The position numbers were made by a program, and so were the translations under genes. Source: Ascarosepion bandense (lineage: Eukaryota; Mollusca; Cephalopoda; Sepiida; Sepiidae). Taken from it: a stretch of 64,000 bases of DNA. Location: the NCBI GenBank assembly GCA_037127315.1, contig JBBBDQ010001293.1, positions 2,020,001 through 2,084,000 on the forward strand, written 5' to 3'. Positions within the stretch are counted from its first letter, which is position 1, and each line of letters starts with the position of its first letter. The notes beneath the pieces were generated by a model. It did not search any database. It was given only the letters and a program-made list of their open reading frames with translations, and had not been told where the DNA came from. Shown piece after piece: positions 10,730 to 21,444 of the stretch.

Positions 10730-11265
10730 AAATTTACTGTGGGTCACATTGTGATTAAAGCACTCCCTAGACATTTACATATTTTTCTCTTATAATTAGG
10801 GTAGAATTTTTATATCAAAATTTAGGTCAGTCTCATTACAATGGGCAACCAATGCATTTGACATATTAATATTATCTCTTTTCTGTTCATATAATTTTTT
10901 ATTTAGATTCTTTGAGGTTTCTCTTTTGTATTTTTTATGACAATTATTAGAGAGGATAGAGTGAACTCATCCTTCATGTTTTAGCTTATTCTTTTGTTTA
11001 ATACTAATCTTTTTAGTGTTTTAGATGTAGTGGTAACAATTATATGTTGAGTTTAGATAGATTCTTTTCAAGTGTAGTTTTCATAGAATTGATAGGAAGG
11101 ATAATATATTTTGTAATTCACTGGGTTTATCCAGAGGACGTTTTTTTGTTTTGGAATATTTTACAAACCATTCGTTTTGCATTGAATATAAAATAATGAG
11201 GATACTGGAGAAGTTCAAAAGCGTTTTCAATGTATTTCTCCTCTTCATGTAAATAATCTGAGCTG
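10730..11265 (-). pseudogene. Decayed PLE-like GIY-YIG C-terminal region
   Basis: Stop-interrupted minus-strand reading shows EEEKYIENAFELLQYPHYF, then LPINSMKTTLKRIYLNS, then ETSKNLNKKLYEQKRDNINM and SNALVAHCNETDLNFDIKIL. The order of a linker, a (Y)IGxTSxNLxxRLxEHK-like segment and an NALVxHCxE segment matches the C-terminal part of PLE RT/GIY-YIG proteins. The YIG signature itself has decayed to KYKRETS. Several stops are present. A (CA)n(TA)n tract begins 20 bp upstream of the fragment. Confidence 0.5.
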
Positions 11266-11278
11266 CATATTCTTAGTG

Positions 11279-11283
<5 letters not shown>

Positions 11284-11344
<61 letters not shown>
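11284..11344. repeat. (CA)n(TA)n compound microsatellite
   Basis: About 40 bp of CA followed by about 20 bp of TA. The following 11345-12045 region holds another TA tract (11659-11682) but no gene that I recognise. Confidence 0.95.
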
Positions 11345-12109
11345 ACCTTACATAACTTGTATATATCAGTATCACAATCTGCATGTAGCTACATGAACAT
11401 ATAATATAGCTTTCATTTTATCTTAACACTGTTTCTTATGTACATGCATATGGACTGAAAAGAAAATAATAAACCTACAAGGTCAAGTCCAGATTTGGCA
11501 CATGGCTATATGAAGATAGTTGAAAAAATTAAATACATTTTTCAAGTCATCAGCTTACATAACGAAACATCCTAACAGCTCCTCTGTTATAACCTGAAAC
11601 ACTGATTGTCAGTGCCAAAAGTACCTTCAGTCCTTGTTAAGTTCTTACTTAAAAAGCATATATATATATATATATATATATAATTCTAAAGAATGAATGG
11701 ATTTTATTTTTTAATTTGACTTTTTTATTGCTTCAAACATTATTTTTATGCTTTCCCTACCCCCTTATCTGAGTAGTCACTCCATTTTCTTAAACAGTAT
11801 TTATTTCATCTACCAGCATATGCACTCAAGAAAACTTAATAAACCTGTGTCCCCCTTTTGTAGGAGGTGAATTGTAAATTGCTCTAATGAACAGTGGTCA
11901 AAGAAGGAACCACTATCTGATAAAATGCTGGTCCTTTTTTTTTATTAACTTTTCTTCGGGGTTTGGCCAGCAGATGAAATAAACACTGTTAAAAAAACAG
12001 ATTATTTATTCAAATTGATGTCCCCACTAAAAAAAATCATTTGCAGTAATATATATATATATATATATATTATGGAAATTAATGAAGACTAATGAAAATG
12101 GTTATAAAC

Positions 12110-12610
12110 AAACTGACAATTTGAAATTATTTGCTTATACATTACTTTCGATTGATACTTCTATTTAAGTAGATATTCTGATTATAATCAAACAATATTA
12201 TATATTTATTTCTACCGGCCTGATTATTTATGATAAATTTTTTGTTACGAAAATGTGTGTCATTTGGCAGGATTTGAACCTGTTGACATTACGAGGCATT
12301 ACAAAGTAGATATGGTTATTACAATGAATCGAAAATTGTGTTATATAGGCTTGATTTGACTTCAATTAGACTGTTGGTCATTTGTGGTTGAGAGGTCTAA
12401 GATGCGCCAGATCACATGATAGCTTCCCCTATGTGGATAGGGGTCACATGTTTGAATCCTGCCAAATGACACACATTTTTGTAACAACAAATTTATTGTA
12501 AATAATCAGACCAGTAGAAATGAATATATAATACTGCTTGATTATAAGAAGAATATCTACTTAAATACGAGTATCAATCAAAAATAATTTCCAAACAAAT
12601 AATTTCATAT
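12110..12610 (+). repeat. tRNA-Leu-like repeat with inverted partial copy (family L, copy 1)
   Basis: The body after the tRNA-like segment (12471-12610) reappears inverted at 12113-12275, giving arms of about 150-160 bp. (TA)n tracts sit on both sides (12047-12070 and 12607-12620). Further family members are at 36575-37605 and 37870-38205. Confidence 0.7.
12377..12471 (+). pseudogene. tRNA-Leu-like pseudogene inside repeat
   Basis: A class II tRNA-like outline: acceptor strands GTCATTT and AAATGAC pair perfectly over 7 bp, GGTTGAGAGGTCTAAGATGC resembles a Leu D arm with A box, CCCCTAT/ATAGGGG forms a long variable arm, and ATGTTTGAATCCTG resembles a B box. The anticodon and T stems are mismatched, so it is not a working tRNA. 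It is best read as the Pol III head of a retroposon. Confidence 0.6.
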
Positions 12611-12699
12611 ATATATATAGTGATGATCCATGTATGCTGTCTTAATATGTATAGGAAAAACTACTAAAAAGTTGTAAGTTTAAAAATGTATTTTTTGAC

Positions 12700-12995
12700 A
12701 GTATTTATTTATTTCTATTATTATATTTGATATTTCAGACTGTCCTCGGCCTTTCATCAGAAACAAATGATTTTAAAATTTAAATTAGAAACGTTTTCAC
12801 GAGGAGCGTTCATGAAGAGATTGTTTACATCACGTGACGCAGAAAGTGACAGATTTTTTTAAATATTTGTAAATGTAGACCTATCTTTAATAATACTTAT
12901 AAAAAAAATATAAAAATTTTAAAATCATTTGTTTCTGATGAAAGGCCGAGGATGGTCTGAAATATCAAATATAATAACAGAAATAAATAAATTAA
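12700..12995. repeat. Foldback with hammerhead-like motif
   Basis: Arms at about 12700-12783 and 12915-12995 are inverted. Each carries CTGATGA, a GGCC/GGTC stem, and GAAA in the spacing of a hammerhead core (plus strand: 12935-12962). Stem I is weak, so activity is doubtful. The right arm abuts a mariner fragment. Confidence 0.6.
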
Positions 12996-12997
12996 AC

Positions 12998-13083
12998 TTT
13001 TTAAGCCATTGCTTTGCTTGAGCAGTATTTTTTCTCATTAGAATATAATGCTTTATCATCACATGAAATTCAGATTTTTCCAT
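12998..13083 (-). pseudogene. Mariner transposase N-terminal fragment
   Basis: Encodes MEKSEFHVMIKHYILM followed by RKNTAQAKQWL, a close match to the first helix-turn-helix of mariner-family transposases. It is cut off after about 29 residues by the adjoining foldback element. Confidence 0.7.
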
Positions 13084-13639
13084 TGTTTTAAAAATTTGCA
13101 ACATTAGCTTCACTTAAATAACTAATTTGTAAACTAATGATCCAATTGAGCCCCAAATTTTGTCACTTGCTATTTGAAGTTCATAAAAATCATATGGATT
13201 ATTTTATATCAGTGGTGCCATTTATATGTCAGGCCTGGAACTGTGTTAATTAACTCCAGAGTTTCATGGGTCGCTTTTCAAGAATCTTTTGCTATTTACT
13301 GTTAATATTTCAAAATTTTTACTTTTGTTTTAATGTTGTAAGTTGTTCATGTGTGCTTGTCTGGATGCAAACTTGTGCATGTATTTCATGTTTTTGCAGG
13401 TGCATGATCTCATAGATATTTGCTCTTGCTTTTAAGGTTTTTTCTTTCTTTTTTCTTTTTTGTTTCAGAATTCCTTATGTGTTTTCTATATATTTATAAT
13501 GAAGTGACATAAATTAATAAATATACATATGATGGTGTACATATGTTTTGTATTATTATTCAGTTGTTAATAAAACAGTGCTCAATGTATGAACAGAGCT
13601 GTATTACATATATACTAATAAATATACATATTATCCTCC

Positions 13640-13765
13640 GTCTATGGTGCAACTCATAGTGTCATGTGTTATGGAATCATCAGGTGCATATTTCAAACTG
13701 TTTGAAATATGCAACTGATGATTGCATAACACATGAAACTATGAATCGAGCCATCAATGTAGGAC
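13640..13765. repeat. Foldback/MITE-like palindrome
   Basis: Arms around TGTGTTATGGAATCATC and GATGATTGCATAACACA pair over roughly 50 bases with a 4-base centre near CTGT. It is followed immediately by (TA)n at 13767-13790 and then the PLE derivative. No ORF. Confidence 0.6.
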
Positions 13766-13989
13766 TATATATATATATATATATATATACGAAAAAAAAC
13801 ACACGAAAAAAATCGCAAGATCGCCAAGACCTACCGCGGTTTTGCACAACGGCTCGTCAGGGCAAAGGCAGACCAAGGACTAATCAAATAAATAGACACC
13901 TATTAAAGACTAACCCATTTGGGGGAAGGGGTTGTTCGAGGAAAAAAAAAAAAATATACTGCCGATTAGAGGTAATTGCAATCAGACAA

Positions 13990-14363
13990 GCGTAGTTTAT
14001 AAAGTTAAAGTTTATGTTAACGAAAATGACAAAAGCCCCAAGACATACATAGGAACAACACATGATAATTTTAAAAGTAGGTTTTATAACCATAAAACTT
14101 CTTTCAAAAATGAGAAATATAAGCATAGCACAGCATTATCTACCAATGTATGGGAAATAAAAGCCAAAATTAAAAAGGATCCCATTATGAAATGGGAAAT
14201 AATAAAAAAGTGCCCTAACGATAATAAAAACAATAAATTTTGTAGGGTATGTGACAAGGAGAAGCTAGCAATAGCTAAATTTGAACCTGCCAACAAACTT
14301 ATTAACGCTAGAACAGAAATATTAAATAAGTGTAGAATGCACAAAATGAAGTTTCTTGCTTAG
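13990..14363 (+). CDS. GIY-YIG endonuclease domain of PLE, 5'-truncated
   Basis: An uninterrupted frame with SVVYKVKVYV (GIY-type strand), TYIGTTHDNFKSRFYNHKTS (YIG strand, R and H), STALSTNVWEIK and FCRVCDKEKLAIAKFEP. This is the complete C-terminal nuclease domain of a Penelope-like protein, ending in a natural stop at 14361-14363. Upstream, the frame runs into the inverted repeat without an RT, and any start at 13932 would lie in poly-A/IR sequence. It is probably not translated as a standalone protein. The lack of stops suggests recent insertion. Confidence 0.8.
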
Positions 14364-14492
14364 ACTATCGGACCTTAATGTGAACCCCCACCCCCAATAT
14401 TTTTTTTTTTTTTTTTCCTCGAACAACCCCTTCCCCCAAATGGGTTAGTCTTTAATAGGTGTCTATTTATTTGATTAGTCCTTGGTCTGCCT

Positions 14493-14531
14493 TTGCCCTG
14501 ACGAGCCGTTGTGCGAAACCGCGGTAGGTCT
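14493..14531 (+). ncRNA. Hammerhead ribozyme (minimal, PLE type), core intact
   Basis: CTGACGA at 14498-14504, a two-base GC/GC stem II with loop CGTTGT, GAAA at 14515-14518, palindromic stem III ACCGCGGT, and A as the cleavage nucleotide at 14526. GCC before the core pairs with GGT/GGC after it. The mirror copy on the minus strand (13825-13866) has the same layout, but GAAA is AAAA, so only the right copy is predicted to cleave. The very short stems mean it may need dimerisation. Confidence 0.65.
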
Positions 14532-14851
14532 TGGCGATCTTGCGATTTTTTTCGTGTGTTTTTGCTCTGCGTAACTGCCTTTTTGTTAACACTTTTTGGT
14601 TAGTTTAGTATCGAGCACTTTTCTTTCCTGGTGGTTCGTTCCGTTCGAGGGTTTTTTTTTCTTTACTGTGAAGAACCGTATGTATTGTCGGTCCTACGCA
14701 GTTTTCTTTTTTTTCCCCTCTTTGTCCAAAGCTCTATAGCCGAGGACAATAACGGAGTTAGATTCTGCTGGTTATTCATGGTCTTTAAAAATTACTTGTG
14801 TAACATTTTAAGATTAGAATACGTACAGAGTCGGTTTTATTATTATTATTA

Positions 14852-14852
<1 letters not shown>

Positions 14853-14903
<51 letters not shown>
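14853..14903. repeat. (TA)n microsatellite bordering PLE derivative
   Basis: Preceded by a short (ATT)n run. It forms the right-hand border of the element at 13792-14850. Confidence 0.95.
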
Positions 14904-14905
<2 letters not shown>

Positions 14906-14944
14906 TTTATATATGTATGGCAATATTTTTATTATGAGTTTATA

Positions 14945-15595
14945 ATCAAAAACATAGATTATTGCAACACAAGATTCATTGTGTTTCAGTACTATCTTAT
15001 TAGCACCTCAGCAAGCATTGAAATATTTTTGTGTGAGGAACTATATATCAAAGCTTAAAAACAACATTTTTGGAAGGTTTGTTTGTTTGTCATCCCTTAA
15101 TTGTCTGGATATGGTAAAAATTGTGTTGCTTTTAAGCTTCCTAACAGGAAAAATATTTCACTGCCTGATGAGGTGCTAATAAGATTGTACCAAAACACAA
15201 CAGCTCTTGTGTTATAGTAAACTGTGTTTTTATTACAAACTTATAATAAAAATATTACTATATATATACATAAAGTATAATTTGCTTGTAGATAAAGCAA
15301 ATGTTCTAGTGCACAAAGTTAATGAGATTTTCTTTGCGACATTATTTTGTGTAATTTTTGGGTCATTACATATTCTATTTCTTTTACCTACATTTTTTTT
15401 CTAACCTTTCTTTTCATAACTTAGGCCAGGCACCCACCCAGACCAATGATACAAAGTTTTCTGTCATTTTTGGCCTTTCAGTATCTGATAAAGGGGTCAC
15501 ATACTCCTGTTATGAGATGTGTCCCTGTTGTATATCTATTGAAAACAATTGTCAAAGCAGAAGACACAGAGTATTGAAGCACAATTTTATCTAAG
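14945..15595. other. No gene seen
   Basis: Only short frames without recognisable domains are present. The inverted words CTTATTAGCACCTCAG (14996-15011) and CTGATGAGGTGCTAATAAG (15165-15183) form a stem around about 150 bases, with CTGATGAGG in the right arm. I could not complete a hammerhead core there. Confidence 0.5.
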
Positions 15596-15599
15596 CTAA

Positions 15600-15800
15600 T
15601 TATTATACATATTGAAGATAAAATTGGCAGAGGGATACATACCTAACAAGTTTGTTTAAATGGACTACAGATTAAGGGCTTGGGGAAAGAAAGACTTTAC
15701 TAAGAGCTGCATAGATTGGGAAGTTATAGAGAGCTATGTTCACTCGTATCCTGAGGGGGCACAGCATATACAAGAAAAATACAACCACTATGTTTGAACT
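15600..15800 (+). pseudogene. LINE2-family 3' end, decayed
   Basis: Matches the 3' end of the LINE at 29683-30377 (ATACCTAACAAGTTTGTTTAAATGG, then TACTAAGAGCTGCA, then CGTATCCTGAGGGG and CACAGCATAT). Strongly diverged. Confidence 0.6.
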
Positions 15801-15834
15801 CTTCTATATTATAAGTTTTATTTTATTTATAATC

Positions 15835-16030
15835 ATATCGCCCAAAGCAAGGCATTTTACTGCCACTGTTTTGCAGGGGGTTACATAGGAGGAAAGTTAT
15901 AAGAAAGAGTGGCAGGTTATAGAGGGTCTCAGGAAGTGGGTAAGAGAAAGATGAGAATACTGATGTGAGTGAAGTGGACGGAGAAAGGATCATGAGAGAG
16001 AGGATGCAGGTTAGTGAGATAAGAGATGAC
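15835..16030 (-). pseudogene. LINE1 3' tail, copy a (hosts copy b)
   Basis: The 3' UTR of the LINE1 family on the minus strand, ending in the characteristic ...CCTTGCTTTGGGCGATATGATT. It breaks off at the GACTATT position just where the poly-A of a second copy begins, which suggests copy b inserted into or next to it. Confidence 0.65.
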
Positions 16031-16034
16031 TATT

Positions 16035-16470
16035 TTTTTTTTGTTTTTTTTTTGTTTTTTATAAGTGTTTTACCCCGAGCAAGGCATGTCACTGCCACTA
16101 CTGTGCAGGGGGCTACGTAGAGTGGAGAAAGGCTGATTAAATATAGGAAATGACAGAGGGTGGGTGATAGGCGGGTAAGGATACCGAGAATGAGGGTTGG
16201 GTAGATGAGAGTGTTGTGAGAATAGTTGGGAGTTAGTGTGATAGGAGGTGTCTATTGACCCTACATTTAAACACCTGGAGATTGTAACTGTCGGGAAAGC
16301 AGACTTGTGGAAGGGAGTTCCACAGGCGGGAAGCGCGAGAAAAGAAGCTGTTGGAGTAGAATTTACGGTTACATCTTATTTGTTTAACTGTAAAAGGGTG
16401 GGACCTAGTTGCTAATCTAGTATCTCGTGTAAATTCGTGCTTAGGCAGCACCAGTGATCTAAGCTCGAAT
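16035..16470 (-). pseudogene. LINE1 3' end, copy b, with RT C-terminus
   Basis: The minus-strand frame 16233-16451 encodes HEFTRDTRLATRSHPFTVKQ then FYSNSFFSRASRLWNSLP and FPDSYNLQVFKCRVNRHLL with a stop. This is the very C-terminal segment of a non-LTR reverse transcriptase (Jockey/CR1-like; clade not certain). The 3' UTR follows to a poly-A near 16035-16065. Well conserved compared with the other copies. Confidence 0.8.
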
Positions 16471-17104
16471 TGAGTTTTTCTGTCTGATAGACTAGCTGTC
16501 AGTTAAGTCAAGATAATATCATTTGCTGTGCTATTGAAAATGGGAGGTTGGATTTATACTTTTTCCTAGTTCTTTAATGGAAAATGAATGAAACTGACAT
16601 GGTCAATATTAGAACCCAGCACGTTAATTTTATTTTCCATGCCCATAATAATTCTGCTGTCTGCATATATACATATCTTCCAATTTCTTTTATTTCTTAA
16701 TTTTATTCTGTTTTCTTATATCTTCTTTTGTCTCACTTGCTTTTATGTGTATTTACTGACAGCACATCGAAATCCGATTTTTAAAGTGTCTCATCTAGTT
16801 CTTATTTTTAGTATTGTTCAGTTATTGCTCACACAGATTGTGAAATTTTTACCCCTTCTTGATTCAGATGTTTAAAATGTGTAGTATACATTTCTGGTTG
16901 ATTCTTTTGCTAAAAACCTGCAGCTAGGAAAGTGGGTTCACTGTGCCAAACTAGAATATATCTTACATATTTATAAGTCTATCCTTCATCCTTGATTTTA
17001 AAAATGCTGCCATGTCTGGTCTGGTACTCCTGCTATATATTTAAAGATTCTTGATACCCCCCCCCCAAACCACCAAAAAAATGCAATGTCCTGATTTTGG
17101 TTTC

Positions 17105-17690
17105 AGATACTTTTCTACTGCCATAGTGTAGCTCGCCTGTGCCTTTTCTATAAATATTTTCATGGTAATTATTCTGATGTCCTTCCTTCTATGATGCCTA
17201 AAATAGACCATTTCAGACCATGGGCTATTCAGTCATTGAGAGTGCTGCAGAGGCATCAGCCACTCTACAACATCTTTCTATTTTTCTATTCTTTCTATCT
17301 TTCTTCATCTCTTTTGTCCTTGTTCCTGACCTATCAGTTTTCACTCTATTCTATTTCCTAATGTTTTGCATGCTTTACCTAGACCTTAAGTTCATTACTA
17401 GATTGGCAGCAAGGTCTCATCATTTTATAATTGAAAAGGTTAGCTGCAACCATCAGTTTCTATGTTTCTTATCATGTAATTCTCACTAGCTTCTTGCCTC
17501 TTAGTCAACTTTAACCTTCAAAAATTTAAATACAATGTAAGTCATTATCTATTGTTTTCCTCTTTCTTGGTCTATTAATGTTCTCTCTTCTTGAAAGTGT
17601 TTTAGTTTTCATATTATCTAATACTCTGTAGCCCATTGCATTTTAGTGACTTTCTTTCCTTGCTTGGGGTAAAATGATAAAAAAAAGATG
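17105..17690 (+). pseudogene. LINE1 3' end interrupted by another repeat
   Basis: Decayed LINE1 pieces at 17105-17200 (CLFYKYF-like) and 17390-17690 (TRLAARSHHFIIEKVSCN and the 3' tail) flank a block at 17208-17390 that also occurs at 18885-19065 and 19120-19260. Confidence 0.6.
17208..17395 (+). repeat. Dispersed/tandem 190-bp repeat, copy 1
   Basis: Shares GAGAGTGCTGCAGAGG, CTCTACAACATCTTTCT and GTCAGTTTTCACTCTATT-type blocks with two copies 1.7-1.9 kb downstream. Function unknown; sits within LINE1 sequence. Confidence 0.7.
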
Positions 17691-18884
17691 AATTCTGCTT
17701 TTTTAAAGTTAACAGTTATCCTTTTCTTGCTTTTTTGACTATTTTGCCTGAGAGTGCATTTAGTTTTTTTTATTACTGCCATCATGATGTGAAATTTAAT
17801 AATAATAATAATAATAAATTTAGAAATAGCTTCAGGAAATGGTGTTCTATGTTGTACTAGAAGAATTCTGATAGAAGTACTGGTTTATAAAAGTCAGGGA
17901 ACTGAGAACATTTTAAAATTTAAATGAGCTTGTGAGTAAGGAAAGGCCTTGGAAAAAGAGAAGTAAAAATTTGTCTTTCATTGTCTGAACAAGGGTTTGG
18001 AATTTTGAGGCATCTTTTTTCTAATTTTTTCCTTTTTTCTTTCTTAGTTTCAACTCTTCGGTCATCCTCCTCATTCATCACAAAGAGAAAATGACTCATT
18101 AATTTGGCCAAACAAGATTAATTAGATTTTCTCTCATTAGGGGAACTGATAACAATCCAATTTTTTGTTTTTTTTGCCTTATCTTTTATTGGGTTTCTGC
18201 TTTAGGCCTTTTATCCTGTACCCACCTTCAGTCTACCCACTCTGTATTTTGACCTTTTTTCATTGTTTGCATCTTTAGGCAATTTTTTCCTTCTTCAAAA
18301 CTGCTTCCTTTTTTTTTTTTGTTCTCAGTTCTTTATTCTCATTTACCCTTTCTTTTATCTTTTTACTTCTTTTTCCCTCATTTCTGTCTGTTTTGTCTGT
18401 TTATTTTATTTGTGATATTTTAAAAATACTTTTTTAAAAATGTGATATTTCAAAATATTTTTTAAATGATTTATTTTAAGTTTTTACTATGTTTCTCTTT
18501 CATGTATGATCGAAAGGAAAGAAATAGTTAGATAGGTATCTAATATTCAGTAAGAGAGTTCTCAAAATGTAGCTGAAGTTTTTCAAATCTCCAGCATTTT
18601 TTCATTCTTTTATTTTCATAGTTTTCTTACCTTTGCTTTTTTTCTTTCTTTTCTTTTGTTGTATCACTGAGGTGGGTATGATAAACAGAGAAAGTGTACT
18701 GCAGTATTATTCAGCACAATATCTGGTGCTAAACGGATATACACAGAATAGTACAATAGCTACAATGACAGACAAGACAGAACTTACACCACAGAGGGTC
18801 ATAATTGTTGCCAAAGTAATCAGTCTGAATATTACTCAAATGACACTCAAATATTATGCCTCGAATGTTACTATTCTTTACTTA

Positions 18885-19335
18885 AATAGACCACTTCAGA
18901 ACATGGGCCATGCAATCATTGAGAGTGCTGCAAAGGTGTCAGCCACTCTACAACATCTTTCTGTTTTCTATTCTTGCTATCTTTCTACTTTCTTTATCTT
19001 TTTTGTCCTTGTTCCTGATCTGTCAGTTTTCACTCTATTCTATTTGCTAATGTTTTGCATGCATCATTTTCATTCTTACTTTTTTGTCTATAACTTGAAA
19101 GAAAAAATATGTATCAGATGGTCATTCATCATTGAGAGTGCTGAAGAGGTGTCAGCTACTCTACAACATCTTTCTGTTCTTCTATTCTTTCTATCTTTCT
19201 CCTTTCTTCATCTCTTTTGTCCTTCGTCCTGTCCTGTCAGTTTTCACTCTATTCCTAATGTTTTGCATGTTTCATTTTCATTCTTACATTTTTGTCTATG
19301 ATTTGAAAGAAAAAAATATGTATCAGATGGTCATT
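18885..19335 (+). repeat. 190-210-bp repeat, copies 2 and 3 in tandem
   Basis: Two adjacent units (about 18885-19125 and 19126-19335), each ending in TTGAAAGAAAAA then TATGTATCAGATGGTCATT, form a direct tandem duplication. The hydrophobic protein frames across them are probably incidental, since the pyrimidine-rich strand encodes F, L and S. Confidence 0.75.
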
Positions 19336-19853
19336 GTTCCGACCATTTTCATCACTCTTTATTTGTACTTCATTTTTGTTTTCATCTTTCAAGATCAGGA
19401 TGATATTTTTTCTTCATTATCAGCTCTTTTTTTTCTCTTCATTCTCATTTTCTTTAGTTTCATTTGATGAGTGTTTTTCATTTAGTCTTTCATATTTTTG
19501 CTTTCTTTTTCATCTTTTCTTACTCCCTTTGTCTTTATTTATTTCTTTTGTGACTTAATCTCTTTTGACTTTTTCTTCCTTTTTTTTTCCCTTTTTAAAG
19601 AAGTAGTTGATGAGTTTTTCTTTCTTCTTCTTGAACACATTCTTTCTCTTCTTTATTTGTACTATTATTTTTCATTCTTTTTCATGTTCTTTATTCAAAT
19701 TCTTACCTTTATCCTTAAATCATTTACACTCTTTTATTATTTATTTTTTAATTTTTTATCACAATCTCTTGATTTGCACTCATAATTTTCTTGTTACTGT
19801 TTTATTCTTTTTTCTCTGTTCTCTCTTTTTTAATTTTTCTTACCATTTCTCTT

Positions 19854-20284
19854 TTCTTTGCTCTTTTCTTTCTTTCTTTCTTTCTTTCTTTGCCTCTTTC
19901 TTTCTTTCTTTCTTTGTTTCTTTCCTTCTTTCTTCACTCCTTTACTTCTCTTTGCTTCTTTCCTTCATTCTTCACGCTTTTCCTTTTTTTCTTTGCTTCT
20001 TTCTTTCTTTCTTTCTTTCTTTCTTTGCCTCTTTCTTTCTTTCTTTCTTCACTCCTTTCCTTCTCTTTGCTTCTTTCCTTCATTCTTCACTCTTTTCCTT
20101 TTTTCTTTGCTTCTTTCTTTCTTTGTTTTTCTTCTTTCTATCTTTGCTTTGTTTCGTCTTTCTTTGCTTCTTTCTTTTTTTTGCTCTTTTATTTCTTTCT
20201 TTGTTTCTTTCCTTCTCTCTATGGTTCTTTCTTTTTCCTTTCTTTGCTCCTTTCCTTCTTTCTTTGATTTTTCTTTTTTTTACT

Positions 20285-20333
<49 letters not shown>

Positions 20334-20930
20334 TTTGTTCCTTTTCATCTTTCATTGCTTCTTTTTTCTCTCATTTTCTTCTTTCTTTTTTGCTACTTTT
20401 CTTCTTTCTTTGCTTCATTCATTTTCTTGCTTTGCACCTTTCCATCTTTCTTTACTTTTTTCTTTCTTTCTTTGCATCTTTCTTTCTTTGCTCCTTTCTT
20501 TCTTTTTTGCTTTTTTCTTTCTTTCTTTCTTTGCTCCTTTCCTTTTATCTTTCCTTCTTTTTCTTTTTACTCCTTTCCTTCTTTCTTTGCTTCTTTCTTT
20601 CTTTTTTGCTCCTTTCCTTCTTCCTTCACTTCTTTCTTTCTTTATCCCTTTCCTCTCCTCCTTCCTTCCTTCTTTCTTTCTTTCTTTGCTTCTTTCCTTC
20701 TTTCTTTCTTTCTTTCTTTCTTTCTTTTCATCTTTTCCCTTTTCCTTCTTTTATTAATTCTTTTTTCTTCCCTCTTTTATTTCCCCCTTTCTTGTCTTCA
20801 TTCTTCTTTCCTTGCCTTTTTTCTTTATTTCTTTATTTCTTGTCTTCTTTTTTGCTTTCTCTCCTCATTTCTGTTTTTTTTCTCTTTCTTTTCCTCTTTC
20901 TCCTTTTTTCTTTTTTCCTTCCTCTTACAA
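19854..20930 (+). repeat. 1.1-kb polypyrimidine tract, (CTTT)n/(CTTTG)n
   Basis: Almost pure C/T on the plus strand, built of CTTT units with regular CTTTG and CTTCACTC variants. A higher-order unit of roughly 120-130 bp is visible: the block GCTTCTTTCCTTCATTCTTC repeats near 19947 and 20069 with similar flanks. The long frame over it (444 codons of F, L and S) is low complexity and not a gene. Such mirror-symmetric purine/pyrimidine tracts can form triplex DNA. Confidence 0.9.
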
Positions 20931-21444
20931 TCATTGGTTAACTTTTTCTTGTGCTCTTGCTTCATTTTTCACAGGAAAATACTTGTAAAATCTGACATAT
21001 TCAGAGATGTATGGACAAATATATTTGCTCATCAGTGATTGTATACAGGCATACCTGCATATGTATGTAAATATGTCAGCACTTACAATTCTGTATGTCC
21101 CCCACCTGCAAAACACACACACACACGCACACACACACACAATTTATGTTAACTTTTCCTGCTTAGGCAGAGATTGGTCTGACCTTTTGGCACCTTTTGG
21201 TTGGTCCAATTTTCACTTCCTTCTTTGCTAAAATTAGACTGTTGACTTGATTGCTTTTGCAAGGAAGGAAAGGAATGAGGGATCATGGGAAGGTTGTGAA
21301 AAATCATTTAAAATCAGCCTTGGAAAGGAAAAAATTTTCAAAGGACAAATATGGAAATACAAATCACACAGAAAAATGGAACAAATTTTAAATAAAGTCT
21401 GAACTTTGGAAAGAAAACATTGTGCATTTTTAATTTTTGATGGA

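Larger units (their letters stand above)
13792..14850 (+). mobile_element. Short PLE derivative with inverted terminal repeats
   Basis: The segment at about 13796-13952 is an inverted copy of 14405-14562 (about 150 bp, nearly identical), and a GIY-YIG frame lies between them. The 3' part to 14850 has a pyrimidine-rich leader-like tail resembling 43835-44080 and 35900-36075. (TA)n flanks both ends (13767-13790 and 14853-14903). It has no reverse transcriptase, so it is a truncated or non-autonomous copy. CpG dinucleotides are frequent compared with the surroundings, consistent with a relatively young insertion. Confidence 0.75.

Noticed and set aside
12377..12471. Functional tRNA-Leu gene
   Set aside because: Acceptor and variable arms pair, but anticodon and T stems do not, and it sits in a dispersed repeat.
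14165..15183. Hammerhead at CTGATGAGGTGC near 15165
   Set aside because: No GAAA partner in range; inverted words suggest only a decayed foldback.
19607..20941. 444-codon open frame (F/L/S-rich)
   Set aside because: Runs through a polypyrimidine repeat that is open in all plus-strand frames; no domain, low complexity.
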